Numbered from the stretch's first letter, positions 25,476-36,671 are shown. The stretch is DNA of 64,000 nt from Limnoperna fortunei (GCA_944474755.1 OX104113.1:61586074-61650073); one strand, 5' to 3'. Program-made: numbers and translations. Notes: generated by a model from the letters alone, not told the origin.

Positions 25476-25808
25476 ATGAAAGCCAAAGTACAACAAAGAT
25501 GCATCAACAAGAGGTCTACACTAGTAGACAGCGAGAAGCGCTTCAAAAGAGCTTGTGAACAGATAGTCCAGCTAAACTATACCTTAGATGCTCTTCAACA
25601 GAGATATAACAAAGCTAAGAAAGACAACCACAAGTCGTTCAGATATTCACTTCGTCTACGTATAGCTGTTGTGGACGGCATGCGAAACATGTACTACGAC
25701 TATGCCCATAAGAAAGCGGAGGCTATAGCTGAACTCAGACAGGAACTGTTTGGAGAAGTAGTTGACATCGTAGCTGATGAACCTTCAGACATCGAGATGT
25801 ACGATTAA
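25476..25808 (+). CDS. 110-aa array protein, copy 21
   Basis: Same protein as copy 1. TATA box 25398-25404; stem-loop 25839-25854. CCCTCTCAG spacer. Confidence 0.85.
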   Translation: MKAKVQQRCINKRSTLVDSEKRFKRACEQIVQLNYTLDALQQRYNKAKKDNHKSFRYSLRLRIAVVDGMRNMYYDYAHKKAEAIAELRQELFGEVVDIVADEPSDIEMYD

Positions 25809-26717
25809 CTTTTGATGATGAAGAACACTTCTAAAAACGGTTCTTTTCAGAGCCACACACATTTTTCAAAAAGAGTCTATATTGTTGTTACACTTTTTCC
25901 AACTTATCCCGTTCTTCTCTTGTTATTTATTTTAAAGCTTCACAGAAATAATTTCACCGAATATTTTTTTTAGAGAAACCAAATTTTCTGAAATTCAAAA
26001 CGAAATTGAACGATTTCGTCATTTTTGTTTTATTTTCAAACTTCGGACATCTTGTAATATTTTCTTGTGTTCAAAATTACACCAAAATTTGCCTGGCTTG
26101 ATGTAAAATATCAGAATAAAATACAGAAAAAAACTATTTAAGTCCTAATTTGTGCATAATTACGTAAATCAAAGGATTCGTTTAAAATGTACACAATTCA
26201 TTATCGTACTTTTCTCGATTAAAAATCCACCAAATTGTCATTTCTCTTAAAATTACGAATTTCAGTATGTAATTTTTGTGTTTTATACCAAATTTATTTC
26301 TTTTTTCCCTCTCAGCGAATTCGGTATATTTTTAATTATCTATTTCGTTTGTTTGTTTTTTTTTTTTCGTTTCTTTTATCGTAACCAATTTTTTAGTTTA
26401 ACGTTTAATTTTTTATATTACTAATCTTTTTTATGAAATATGTATTCCTCGAAATAATAATTAAATCAAATTGTTGTCTATTTGACAAATATCCCGTTAT
26501 TAATTAACAAAGGTGTTTGACAATAAACACAAGCTGACGACACGAGACAGTTTTGACAATGGACCCGTGCTTTAAACTCAATTACTCTCTTATGTCAATC
26601 CTTTCTCAATTTCAGGTGTGTCAAAATGAGTGCTGGATGTATATAACCAACCAAGTCATCGTTGATATTCAGAACTTGTTTCAACTTCAATAGTGCTAAC
26701 ACATCGAAATCAACACA

Positions 26718-27050
26718 ATGAAAGCCAAAGTACAACAAAGATGCATCAACAAGAGGTCTACACTAGTAGACAGCGAGAAGCGCTTCAAAAGAGCTTGTGA
26801 ACAGATAGTCCAGCTAAACTATACCTTAGATGCTCTTCAACAGAGATATAACAAAGCTAAGAAAGACAACCACAAGTCGTTCAGATATTCACTTCGTCTA
26901 CGTATAGCTGTTGTGGACGGCATGCGAAACATGTACTACGACTATGCCCATAAGAAAGCGGAGGCTATAGCTGAACTCAGACAGGAACTGTTTGGAGAAG
27001 TAGTTGACATCGTAGCTGATGAACCTTCAGACATCGAGATGTACGATTAA
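26718..27050 (+). CDS. 110-aa array protein, copy 22
   Basis: Same protein as copy 1. TATA box 26640-26646; stem-loop 27081-27096. CCCTCTCAG spacer. Confidence 0.85.
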   Translation: MKAKVQQRCINKRSTLVDSEKRFKRACEQIVQLNYTLDALQQRYNKAKKDNHKSFRYSLRLRIAVVDGMRNMYYDYAHKKAEAIAELRQELFGEVVDIVADEPSDIEMYD

Positions 27051-27957
27051 CTTTTGATGATGAAGAACACTTCTAAAAACGGTTCTTTTCAGAGCCACAC
27101 ACATTTTTCAAAAAGAGTCTATATTGTTGTTACACTTTTTCCAACTTATCCCGTTCTTCTCTTGTTATTTATTTTAAAGCTTCACAGAAATAATTTCACC
27201 GAATATTTTTTTTAGAGAAACCAAATTTTCTGAAATTCAAAACGAAATTGAACGATTTCGTCATTTTTGTTTTATTTTCAAACTTCGGACATCTTGTAAT
27301 ATTTTCTTGTGTTCAAAATTACACCAAAATTTGCCTGGCTTGATGTAAAATATCAGAATAAAATACAGAAAAAAACTATTTAAGTCCTAATTTGTGCATA
27401 ATTACGTAAATCAAAGGATTCGTTTAAAATGTACACAATTCATTATCGTACTTTTCTCGATTAAAAATCCACCAAATTGTCATTTCTCTTAAAATTACGA
27501 ATTTCAGTATGTAATTTTTGTGTTTTATACCAAATTTATTTCTTTTTTCCCTTTCAGCGAATTCGGTATATTTTTAATTATCTATTTCGTTTGTTTGTTT
27601 TTTTTTTCGTTTCTTTTATCGTAACCAATTTTTTAGTTTAACGTTTAATTTTTTATATTACTAATCTTTTTTATGAAATATGTATTCCTCGAAATAATAA
27701 TTAAATCAAATTGTTGTCTATTTGACAAATATCCCGTTATTAATTAACAAAGGTGTTTGACAATAAACACAAGCTGACGACACGAGACAGTTTTGACAAT
27801 GGACTCGTGCTTTAAACTCAATTACTCTCTTATGTCAATCCTTTCTCAATTTCAGGTGTGTCAAAATGAGTGCTGGATGTATATAACCAACCAAGTCATC
27901 GTTGATATTCAGAACTTGTTTCAACTTCAATAGTGCTAACACATCGAAATCAACACA

Positions 27958-28290
27958 ATGAAAGCCAAAGTACAACAAAGATGCATCAACAAGAGGTCTA
28001 CACTAGTAGACAGCGAGAAGCGCTTCAAAAGAGCTTGTGAACAGATAGTCCAGCTAAACTATACCTTAGATGCTCTTCAACAGAGATATAACAAAGCTAA
28101 GAAAGACAACCACAAGTCGTTCAGATATTCACTTCGTCTACGTATAGCTGTTGTGGACGGCATGCGAAACATGTACTACGACTATGCCCATAAGAAAGCG
28201 GAGGCTATAGCTGAACTCAGACAGGAACTGTTTGGAGAAGTAGTTGACATCGTAGCTGATGAACCTTCAGACATCGAGATGTACGATTAA
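27958..28290 (+). CDS. 110-aa array protein, copy 23
   Basis: Same protein as copy 1. TATA box 27880-27886; stem-loop 28321-28336. GACTCG marker upstream. It is followed by ACGAAATTTT, whereas its counterpart copy 18 is followed by ACCAAATTTT. Confidence 0.85.
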   Translation: MKAKVQQRCINKRSTLVDSEKRFKRACEQIVQLNYTLDALQQRYNKAKKDNHKSFRYSLRLRIAVVDGMRNMYYDYAHKKAEAIAELRQELFGEVVDIVADEPSDIEMYD

Positions 28291-29197
28291 CTTTTGATGA
28301 TGAAGAACACTTCTAAAAACGGTTCTTTTCAGAGCCACACACATTTTTCAAAAAGAGTCTATATTGTTGTTACACTTTTTCCAACTTATCCCGTTCTTCT
28401 CTTGTTATTTATTTTAAAGCTTCACAGAAATAATTTCACCGAATATTTTTTTTAGAGAAACGAAATTTTCTGAAATTCAAAACGAAATTGAACGATTTCG
28501 TCATTTTTGTTTTATTTTCAAACTTCGGACATCTTGTAATATTTTCTTGTGTTCAAAATTACACCAAAATTTGCCTGGCTTGATGTAAAATATCAGAATA
28601 AAATACAGAAAAAAACTATTTAAGTCCTAATTTGTGCATAATTACGTAAATCAAAGGATTCGTTTAAAATGTACACAATTCATTATCGTACTTTTCTCGA
28701 TTAAAAATCCACCAAATTGTCATTTCTCTTAAAATTACGAATTTCAGTATGTAATTTTTGTGTTTTATACCAAATTTATTTCTTTTTTCCCTTTCAGCGA
28801 ATTCGGTATATTTTTAATTATCTATTTCGTTTGTTTGGTTTTTTTTTCGTTTCTTTTATCGTAACCAATTTTTTAGCTTAACGTTTAATTTTTTATATTA
28901 CTAATCTTTTTTATGAAATATGTATTCCTCGAAATAATAATTAAATCAAATTGTTGTCTATTTGACAAATATCCCGTTATTAATTAACAAAGGTGTTTGA
29001 CAATAAACACAAGCTGACGACACGAGACAGTTTTGACAATGAACCCGTGCTTTAAACTCAATTACTCTCTTATGTCAATCCTTTCTCAATTTCAGGTGTG
29101 TCAAAATGAGTGCTGGATGTATATAACCAACCAAGTCATCGTTGATATTCAGAACTTGTTTCAACTTCAATAGTGCTAACACATCGAAATCAACACA

Positions 29198-29530
29198 ATG
29201 AAAGCCAAAGTACAACAAAGATGCATCAACAAGAGGTCTACACTAGTAGACAGCGAGAAGCGCTTCAAAAGAGCTTGTGAACAGATAGTCCAGCTAAACT
29301 ATACCTTAGATGCTCTTCAACAGAGATATAACAAAGCTAAGAAAGACAACCACAAGTCGTTCAGATATTCACTTCGTCTACGTATAGCTGTTGTGGACGG
29401 CATGCGAAACATGTACTACGACTATGCCCATAAGAAAGCGGAGGCTATAGCTGAACTCAGACAGGAACTGTTTGGAGAAGTAGTTGACATCGTAGCTGAT
29501 GAACCTTCAGACATCGAGATGTACGATTAA
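29198..29530 (+). CDS. 110-aa array protein, copy 24 (last complete copy)
   Basis: Same protein as copy 1. TATA box 29120-29126; stem-loop 29561-29576. It carries the three linked variants of copy 19. Its downstream spacer has a private TTGTTTTCAAAATT change and stops at about 29848. Confidence 0.85.
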   Translation: MKAKVQQRCINKRSTLVDSEKRFKRACEQIVQLNYTLDALQQRYNKAKKDNHKSFRYSLRLRIAVVDGMRNMYYDYAHKKAEAIAELRQELFGEVVDIVADEPSDIEMYD

Positions 29531-31660
29531 CTTTTGATGATGAAGAACACTTCTAAAAACGGTTCTTTTCAGAGCCACACACATTTTTCAAAAAGAGTCT
29601 ATATTGTTGTTACACTTTTTCCAACTTATCCCGTTCTTCTCTTGTTATTTATTTTAAAGCTTCACAGAAATAATTTCACCGAATATTTTTTTTAGAGAAA
29701 CCAAATTTTCTGAAATTCAAAACGAAATTGAACGATTTCGTCATTTTTGTTTTATTTTCAAACTTCGGACATCTTGTAATATTTTCTTGTTTTCAAAATT
29801 ACACCAAAATTTGCCTGGCTTGATGTAAAATATCAGAATAAAATACAGAATTTATTTACAATAGGAAAGAAATATTAACCTTGTCTATCTTTTTACGCTT
29901 GGAAGCAGCATTGCCGGCAGTGATGAAGTTAGAGAGGCTCAGAAAACAGGAAGTTTGTACTTCTCTTGACCAATTTACTCATACTCCTTCACATTTAATC
30001 AAATATTTAATTTTAATTTTGTTTAAAGATTCTTTACGCCAATAGGCCTCATAAGTACGAGAAGAAGAATAAAAACAGAGAGAAAGTTGCAAATAAATAC
30101 AGTAGTTATGGGGAACTATATTCGTGGACAACAGGAAACCAGTTAGGAACTTTACAAGTTCTTATATATACTTACACAGTTGTTTTTCCTTTTTTTTTTT
30201 TAACAACATTATAAAGTCACAAACCAGTCATCTGGTTAAAAATATATTGCTTTTTTAGCGTTTAGTTGTCTTCTACCAATAAAAAAATCAAGAAAGATAT
30301 ATATAATTATCTGTTTCATTAGACATATAGACATAACTGTTATTAGCAAAGATCGTGTGAATGTCCAGTTTTAGGTCTCCCAGTTGATTTAGAAATCGAC
30401 TGCCTTAAAACCAGGACATTTATTTACAATGATCAAGGTTTGTAATTTGATGACCTTCAAAGTTGCAATCATTCAAAACGATATTAACAGTAGTCCACTA
30501 TAATTAAAATTAAATTTGTCACTTGCTCCTCGCTTTTCCTATTGTCGCTTCTTCCGCGCAGGGAAAGATTTGATTCGTGTAGATGGACCCTCTTTACAGC
30601 GACCATGTTGGATCCATACCACAATGACGTCATAATTAATATGCAATGCAATTCGCATATTTGTCAAAAATTTTATGACTTTAATGCATATTGCCTATTC
30701 TGTTGTAATGAGGGTTCACGTACTTATTTCGATACTCTCTACTGCAATTTACAACAAAAATAATACAAATAATCAGTAATTTTAAGGATAGTCGCAATGT
30801 TCTGTTTAGTAAGAGCTTAGTAAAGAAATAATGTTCACTTGCGATTATCCGTAATAGTTTCATCGATTTTTGCGAATAGTCGATATACACTTTTTATCTC
30901 ATAAACTGTGATTAAATGTGACTGTGTCAATAACAAAAATTCCATCTACCGAGTCTTGATAACCTTTGATAACCTTTGTATTAGAACTAAAGTATGAAAA
31001 TCTTAATAAAAATAAGACATCAATAGAAGTAAGTTTTTTGCTGATAGTTGGTATGAAGATAAAGATCCATACTGTACAAGTTTTAGTCGATATGTTATAG
31101 ATATTTATTCAAAGTCTTTGGTTTGGTTAAGGTATGTGGCTACTGACAGAACATATTTTTTATTGGCTGCTAGCTTCTTATCTGCTTTTGTTCGACGTGT
31201 TTCTAATTTCTCCATTTGCATTTTATATCGTTTGCATTATTGCTTTCAGAGCTGCCATCTATGCGACAGTGATTGCACAGACAAGTCGCATGCTGTTTTA
31301 TTTATAAGATAATATCAAAGGCGTACTCATATTATAAGTACTCTCAGAATTGTAAATATCTTGCAGAGGTTTCATATAGTCCCAGTGTTGTTGTCACCGT
31401 CTCTTAATAGTTTAGAGATGTAATATTAACGGTACCTGAAAGTGTTTGGGTGTTTTTTGTTTTATTGACTTGACTTGGGGAGTTTTTTACGTCCTACACC
31501 GACAACTTAATGCCCTTGGTCGGACGGTCATTACGGACATGTTTTTTGTGGGTTTAATAATGTGGCTATTATAGAATTTAATAATTTGAGTTTTGGACAA
31601 AAATTCATTATCATTTAATATAATTCACTTTTATTGATTTTTAAATTTTTATCATGATTG

Positions 31661-31724
31661 AATTTAATTTAATTAATTAATTAATTAATTAATTAATTTA
31701 TTTATTTATTTATTTATTTATTTT
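31661..31724. repeat. Low-complexity (AATT)n then (ATTT)n
   Basis: About ten AATT units run directly into about seven ATTT units. Confidence 0.9.
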
Positions 31725-31761
31725 TGTTTGATTCATTTCATGCTACGTATAAATGTGTTAG

Positions 31762-31898
31762 TTACCATGTGAAAAGGTTGGTTATGTGCAGGTACCAGGA
31801 GGAGGAGCCATTAAATTAACTCGAAAGCAAAGCTTTCTCGTGAATTTTAGCTCCTCCTCTGGGTATTTACACATAACCAATCATTTTTCATATGGTAA
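31762..31898. repeat. Imperfect palindrome, ~60-bp arms
   Basis: The left arm begins TTACCATGTGAAAAGG and the right arm ends CATTTTTCATATGGTAA. Both contain GGTTATGTG/CACATAACC and GAGGAGGAGC/GCTCCTCCTC, and they meet around AAAGCAAAGCTTTCT. It could be a MITE or the end of a foldback element. The TGACGTCA just downstream may belong to it. Confidence 0.75.
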
Positions 31899-31967
31899 GT
31901 CACATGTACCAGAGTGACGTCACATTCTAAAATCCGGATCCATAACATCATTTGTCACTGGACGTAG

Positions 31968-32318
31968 ATGGAAGACGAAGACGGCATGCTTGAAATTGAT
32001 TTTCTAAATATCGATGGTCACTGAGATGAGACTATTGACGATATAACCTTGTCCCAAGTGTGCAACGACATAGAAAATGACCACTAGATGTCATTGAAAA
32101 TGGACGATATTACGCTTTCACAAGCGCTCGACCGATACGAGGTTGAGGCCGAAATGGATGATTTACCCGACATGCATTCAAATTTTGAAATAGTTTTTGT
32201 AAAAAGAGTGGATATTGTGAATTTGTCGAAGAAACAAGAATTTGACAATAAAAAAAAAAAAAAAAAAATTCAAGTGTTTCCAGAAAATGCAGTCTTTCAA
32301 AAGTGTGGTGGTATCTGA
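31968..32318 (+). pseudogene. Broken ORF with repeated DDITLSQ motif, unidentified
   Basis: One reading frame from ATG 31968 gives a plausible acidic protein interrupted by an in-frame TGA (32022-32024) and a TAG before a second ATG at 32088. DDITLSQ appears before and after the TAG, so the segment may contain an internal duplication. The frame then runs into a poly-A tract near 32250, after which the protein-like character is lost. It looks like a decayed gene or transposon ORF; a tyrosine-recombinase (Crypton-like) element is a weak guess. Confidence 0.4.
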
Positions 32319-33697
32319 CATACACCATGACTATTTCAAGCATTCTCATTGGTTTGGCAATAAAAATGCTTGGAATGATCCATTGTGTATGTGCAAATAA
32401 CCACACACTTTTTCAATAGAAATTTAATGCAACTATGGTACACGATTTGAAAATTCAATGGTAGCGAGTAGTTTCTTTTGAATTTAAGCTTGTGTTTTTT
32501 TACTGTTCAAAGATTGATCTCACTCTCGAATCGACATGATTAACAAGTAATAAAGGTCTCTAGTCATCTAGCCATGTGGAAAACATTAATATATATAGCT
32601 ATGTGTACTGAATTACTGCAGAGTGGATGAAATTATTATTAAACAGTCTACATTTTTCTGAAATGTTTAGTTCCGGAATAACAAATGCAGAGTGATTGTT
32701 TGGCTTAGGTGTGATGAAATATCTTGCATGACGCAGTAAATAATAATTAACACAGACACATATTTTTTGAGGGGAGGGGTTGTTTCATCTGCGTATATTG
32801 TTAACCAGTTTAGTCGAATATGTGTTCAATATTTCTGGGGCAATAGTTCTCCTTATTAGTTAATTGTTTTCGTACATTGTAATTAGAATTGGTTGGCGTT
32901 TACATTTTTGTGTATAAATAACGATTTCTTGTCAGTTTAGACAACCTTATAAAGAACAGCCTCTAAAACAACTTTAACGTTGAAGTTTATGAAACACAAA
33001 TTATTCAACATCTTTCTTTGAGGCCTTCAAAATTATATGCCACATATTGTTTGTTAAGTGGAGTAAAAAAACAAACCAACGATGTTTGAGACCTTTCGAG
33101 AGGTTTTTTCCCATGTCAGCCACATCTTAACTATATACTGCTCATACGTTTCTTTTAAGTTTACTTCAGCTGCTTACAAAATAATTTAAAAGGGAATTAA
33201 AACAATTTAAAAATCAGGTCATGACTATAAATTCTTAATTTGACCCGGGCTTTGTCAAGGTATCGCTAAGGTTATATTTCAAGATCGTCAAAATTGAATA
33301 CCCCGAGTCTTTCCGACTAACCAATTGAGAGTCGTTATTAAAAAAAAATCTCTCACAGAGGGATGGGTTTCAAAAGGAATCACCAAAATGTTTCCAGCGA
33401 CATAAAATAGAATTGCGACTTCGTTTTAACATTAGAAACATTTCTCGCCCATTGGCTAACAGTGTCCAAGGTCAGACTTTAAATATAGCCTTGACTTTTG
33501 ACCTCGTGTCCTTTATTATATTTAGACCTATAGTTAAACAAAAGAGGTCCGTAATAACGACTTACGGGTTTCAAATTTTGAAAATAGTAAATTTTACCAT
33601 TGCAGATAACTCCCTGGACTAACCACCAAATTGTTTCCACCAAAATATTCAGATGTTGTCTAACTAATGCCTGAACATTGTCCATGTTAGTTTAGTA

Positions 33698-33743
33698 TTA
33701 GGGACATTATATACTTAGTGTATAAAATATGGTATGTCCCTAA
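33698..33743. repeat. Short hairpin, TTAGGGACAT arms
   Basis: TTAGGGACAT and ATGTCCCTAA form 10-bp perfect inverted arms around a ~26-nt AT-rich loop. This could be a very small MITE; there is no other support. Confidence 0.5.
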
Positions 33744-34262
33744 TTATATTAAACGGTTCATGAGTTGTAAAGTATTTTTGAGTATTTTTTGGGAGCAGTG
33801 GGGTAACTTCGTAATGTGGCGAAAAGTTTATATATACTTCGACGTCGACTACGTCGATAAAGTCTTTCCGTTGAACACTTGAGGGACCTCATATAATCAT
33901 ATTAAAAGCAAAGAGGTTTTTCTTATTTTCAAATAAATATACTCACGATAAAGACCCATTTTGTTGATGTCCACAAACAGCTGGCCCATGGCAGCTCTAC
34001 AAAAAGCACACTTCTAAGTTCTCACACAATTCTTTATATTTAATATTTCTAGTGGACTAAGTGGTAGTCAAAATGTCCATTCAATTCTCGAGGTGATTTG
34101 TTGTTTGTCAACGTGTTTCTGGTAATGGTTATACTGAAACTCTGGATGTTAAGAAATTTATCAATCAATTCACACAATGTTTTATGCGACCAAAACGGAT
34201 CTGTAATTAATACTTATACGAACAGTGGTTATTCTTAATTTCCTTAATATTTTGCAGAAAAG

Positions 34263-34277
34263 ATGACAAGAAGCTGA
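34263..34277 (+). promoter_or_regulatory. Five-codon upstream ORF before the HtrL-like gene
   Basis: ATG ACA AGA AGC TGA ends two bases before the main ATG at 34280. It follows a splice-acceptor-like TTTTGCAG (ending near 34257), so it probably sits in the second exon of a spliced 5' UTR. Such an ORF could lower translation of the main frame. Confidence 0.4.
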
Positions 34278-34279
34278 AA

Positions 34280-35305
34280 ATGACATTCAGTAGAATCCGT
34301 TTAGTTGTGGGATTCTCCATACTTTTCATTCTACTACTAACCATGAAAATTCAAAAGCGACTAGAATTACCAATGATATTGAAAAACGCCACACAAAACG
34401 AGACGGTGGTAGCAACAATAGAAAATGATCACACATATCACGACTCTTGGCAAAACACCAACAGAAGTCTAACTATTGTCACGGCATTTTTCGACAAAGG
34501 ACATTTTCCTAAGGGTTATATTTCAATCAAGAGGACACCAGATTCATACAAGCACTGGATGGAAGCATATCGTTATCTTAAAAATCCTTTAATAATGTAC
34601 ACAGATTCTGTAAAATTTGCTGCATACTTTACGAGTATAAGACAAAGTTCAACGTCTAACACGAAAGTTATATTTCTTAAGCAGGAAAATTTATGGTCTT
34701 TCCAAATAAAGCATGAAGTCGCAAAAATTTACTCAAAACGAGGTTATCCAAAACACTATCCTAATACATATTTACCGGAATATACCAGTATTACACACTC
34801 AAAAATTCCTCTAGTCGCAAAAGCAATAAAATCAAATTATTTTCCATCTGATTATTATTGTTGGATCGACTTGGGATATTTCCGGGATATTGTCGGTCGT
34901 AAAAACTTGTTTTATTTAGAAATACCAGAAGATTTAGATCAATCGAGAATTGCTGTAACACGCGTTTATGATTCTCCTTTGAAGGGCGTATCAGCAAAAT
35001 CAATTATTTTAGGAAACAAGAACTGGATCGGAGGGGGTTTGTTCTTAGGAAAACCAGAAGTATTGATAGCATTCGAAGAACAATATAAACACAGAGTTCT
35101 TTACTATCTATCACAAGGATTAATGAATGTAGAACAGCAAATACTTTATTCTATGTATACGTCTGAGGAGAGGAAGATATATCCCATTAATGTAGAAATT
35201 CAACTTTATATTCCAGGAAAACAAAAAGTTAAAACAGAAAATCCCTGGTTTTATTTGGGATATCTAATGTTCCATGAAGTACCAAACAACACTAGCATTA
35301 CATAA
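34280..35305 (+). CDS. HtrL/YibB-family type II membrane protein
   Basis: A 341-aa single-exon reading frame. Residues 8-22 (LVVGFSILFILLLTM) form one uncleaved signal anchor after a short basic cytoplasmic end, giving a type II Golgi/ER-like topology. The luminal part has the pattern of the HtrL_YibB family (Pfam PF09612): TIVTAFFD at 65-72, a WMEAYRYLKNPLIMYTD block, CWIDLGYFRD at ~194-203 and NWIGGGLFLG at 248-257. In bacteria the family is tied to surface polysaccharide loci. The fold and the acidic WID motif suggest a glycosyltransferase-like role, which is inference. A TTTTGCAG acceptor just upstream suggests an intron in the 5' UTR, so this is a host gene and not contamination. Family assignment is from memory of the motifs. 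Confidence 0.8.
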   Translation: MTFSRIRLVVGFSILFILLLTMKIQKRLELPMILKNATQNETVVATIENDHTYHDSWQNTNRSLTIVTAFFDKGHFPKGYISIKRTPDSYKHWMEAYRYLKNPLIMYTDSVKFAAYFTSIRQSSTSNTKVIFLKQENLWSFQIKHEVAKIYSKRGYPKHYPNTYLPEYTSITHSKIPLVAKAIKSNYFPSDYYCWIDLGYFRDIVGRKNLFYLEIPEDLDQSRIAVTRVYDSPLKGVSAKSIILGNKNWIGGGLFLGKPEVLIAFEEQYKHRVLYYLSQGLMNVEQQILYSMYTSEERKIYPINVEIQLYIPGKQKVKTENPWFYLGYLMFHEVPNNTSIT

Positions 35306-35776
35306 ATATCACATTATAACATAATCATTGTTTTTGTTAATCAGGATTGATATAAATATCTCTGATATTGAAATATAATTAAATTTTCTTTAAACATTTC
35401 AAAATGTCTTGTTACCAGAGATGCACCAGTTTTTTCGCTGCTGCCAGTGTTTTGATATGACTTATATATGCTAATACATTTAAAATTGACTTCAGTGTAA
35501 CTGAAATATTGCTTTGCGGCCAATGAGACCACAGAACGGATATCTTGAAAACAACGGTGTTTAAAAATACTTGTATATGTTTTTTTAAATTCAGTACGGT
35601 AGACGCGCGATTCGTCAAATCAAGACGCAATAATGACGCTTAAACTAAAAATATTGGAAGGCCAAATAATTAAGACGCTGGAGTGGTTTATCAAGTTATT
35701 CGAAACAAGATATTCACAAAACACAGATTTTATTATTAATCCAATATTTATAAATAAATACAAACTCCTGTAATGA
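35306..35776. other. Intergenic/3' UTR between the HtrL-like gene and the Tc1 relic
   Basis: AT-rich, with no supported gene. The first bases are the 3' UTR of the HtrL-like gene. Part of the right side may belong to the Tc1 relic, but I could not define its terminal repeat. Confidence 0.5.
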
Positions 35777-36200
35777 TTATATTAATAAAACCCAAACGTT
35801 AGTGTTCTTACGGTATAAATTGTTCGCATCCCAAAATGTTTGAAGGAGCTGATTGAGTGTCTGAGGCGAAGGTTTACGCTGGTGCACACGTCTATCCAGC
35901 TGGTCCCACAAGTGTTCAATCGGATTCAAATCCAGTGATTTGGAAAAATATGGTAGCACATCAATATTGTTCTGCTCTGAATAGTCCCTTTTTAAGCGTG
36001 CTGTGTGAAACCTGGCACTGTTTTGTTGGAACAATTCCCTGTGTCAGTCAACAAAGCGCATAAGGTGAGGTTCGAGAATTTCGTCTCTGCACCTTTGAGC
36101 CGTTCAATTGCCATGTACCAGTTATGTTTTACGGTCATTATAGGTCGCCACCGACATTTTAACGCTACCTCCACTAGAGCTATCCTCTCCTGGAAACATG
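35777..36200 (-). pseudogene. Dead Tc1/mariner transposase fragment
   Basis: The minus-strand frame 36034-35777 reads FQQNSARFHTARLKRDY and then DLNPIEHLWDQLDRRV, the DDE-region end of Tc1-like transposases. The family motif is FQQDNARPHTA; here the catalytic second Asp is Asn. Upstream on the same strand, to about 36200, transposase-like sequence continues only in other frames. The N-terminal DNA-binding part is missing. This is an inactive remnant. Confidence 0.8.
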
Positions 36201-36671
36201 AGAAACTTTCATTCCTGCACGGATTCTCCTATTACGTTTCTGTAGCATAAAACGTGATTTGTAACTGAACCAACTTATACGCCATGTTGTCTTATGTCCG
36301 TCCACTCAATCTGTTTGCACCATCGGACTTTTTCTCCTCTGTGTAACGGTGTCAAAACTGCCTTAAAATACCTTCGATAGAATTTATGTACACCGTGCTA
36401 ATTTGACAGAGAGCCAAATCAAATGAATAAACATTTACTGTATGATTAAATTGACCATTTCAGTACACCAGGTAAAGTACATAATTTGCATTTTAAAAAA
36501 CCAAAATTGGCTTTGTGTTTCTTTTTTTGAACAACACTAGTATATATTTTATTTTATATGTGATACAGTCAAAGTAAGTATATCGTACATAAACTCGAGT
36601 ACTGCAGGAACCATATGATATGAACATTCCCGAGTAAATTTCACATGGAAAATCACAAGTTGTTAAGATAG
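36201..36671. other. Non-coding stretch between the Tc1 relic and array relics
   Basis: AT-rich with no coding signal. Some of it may be decayed Tc1 5' sequence. Homology to the array unit starts near CGTCTACCTAGAGCTG at about 36672. Confidence 0.5.

Larger units (their letters stand above)
1..29848 (+). repeat. Tandem array of ~1240-bp units, each with one 110-aa gene
   Basis: Head-to-tail units of 1239-1244 bp with 24 complete genes; the first 658 bases are the spacer and promoter of copy 1, so the array continues left of the window. Each unit has an AT-rich spacer with a variable poly-T run, a TATA box, the 333-bp coding region, a histone-type stem-loop, and a spacer with an AATAAA about 307 nt after the stop. 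I found no differences among the coding copies by eye. Spacers differ by rare single-base changes and poly-T length. Several changes recur every five units (CCCTCTCAG spacers before copies 11/12, 16/17, 21/22; GACTCG before 9, 14, 18, 23; a G-interrupted T-run before 19 and 24). The array ends within the AATAAAATACAGAA stretch, where unrelated sequence begins. Confidence 0.97.
29849..34257. other. Unique flank between the array and the HtrL-like gene
   Basis: No coding sequence that I can support. It holds two perfect CRE-like TGACGTCA sites (30625-30632 and 31915-31922), an AATT/ATTT low-complexity run, a palindromic sequence, a broken ORF and a short hairpin, all listed separately. The short ORFs show no family features. 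Confidence 0.6.

Noticed and set aside
1..29848. Array as rDNA, a CRISPR or a simple satellite
   Set aside because: Each unit carries a promoter, a coding frame and a processed 3' end; unit size and content do not fit rDNA or CRISPR.
32110..32406. 98-aa minus-strand ORF
   Set aside because: It overlaps the better-supported plus-strand broken ORF and reads a poly-A tract as a phenylalanine run.
34791..35003. 70-aa minus-strand ORF
   Set aside because: Antisense shadow of the HtrL-like gene.
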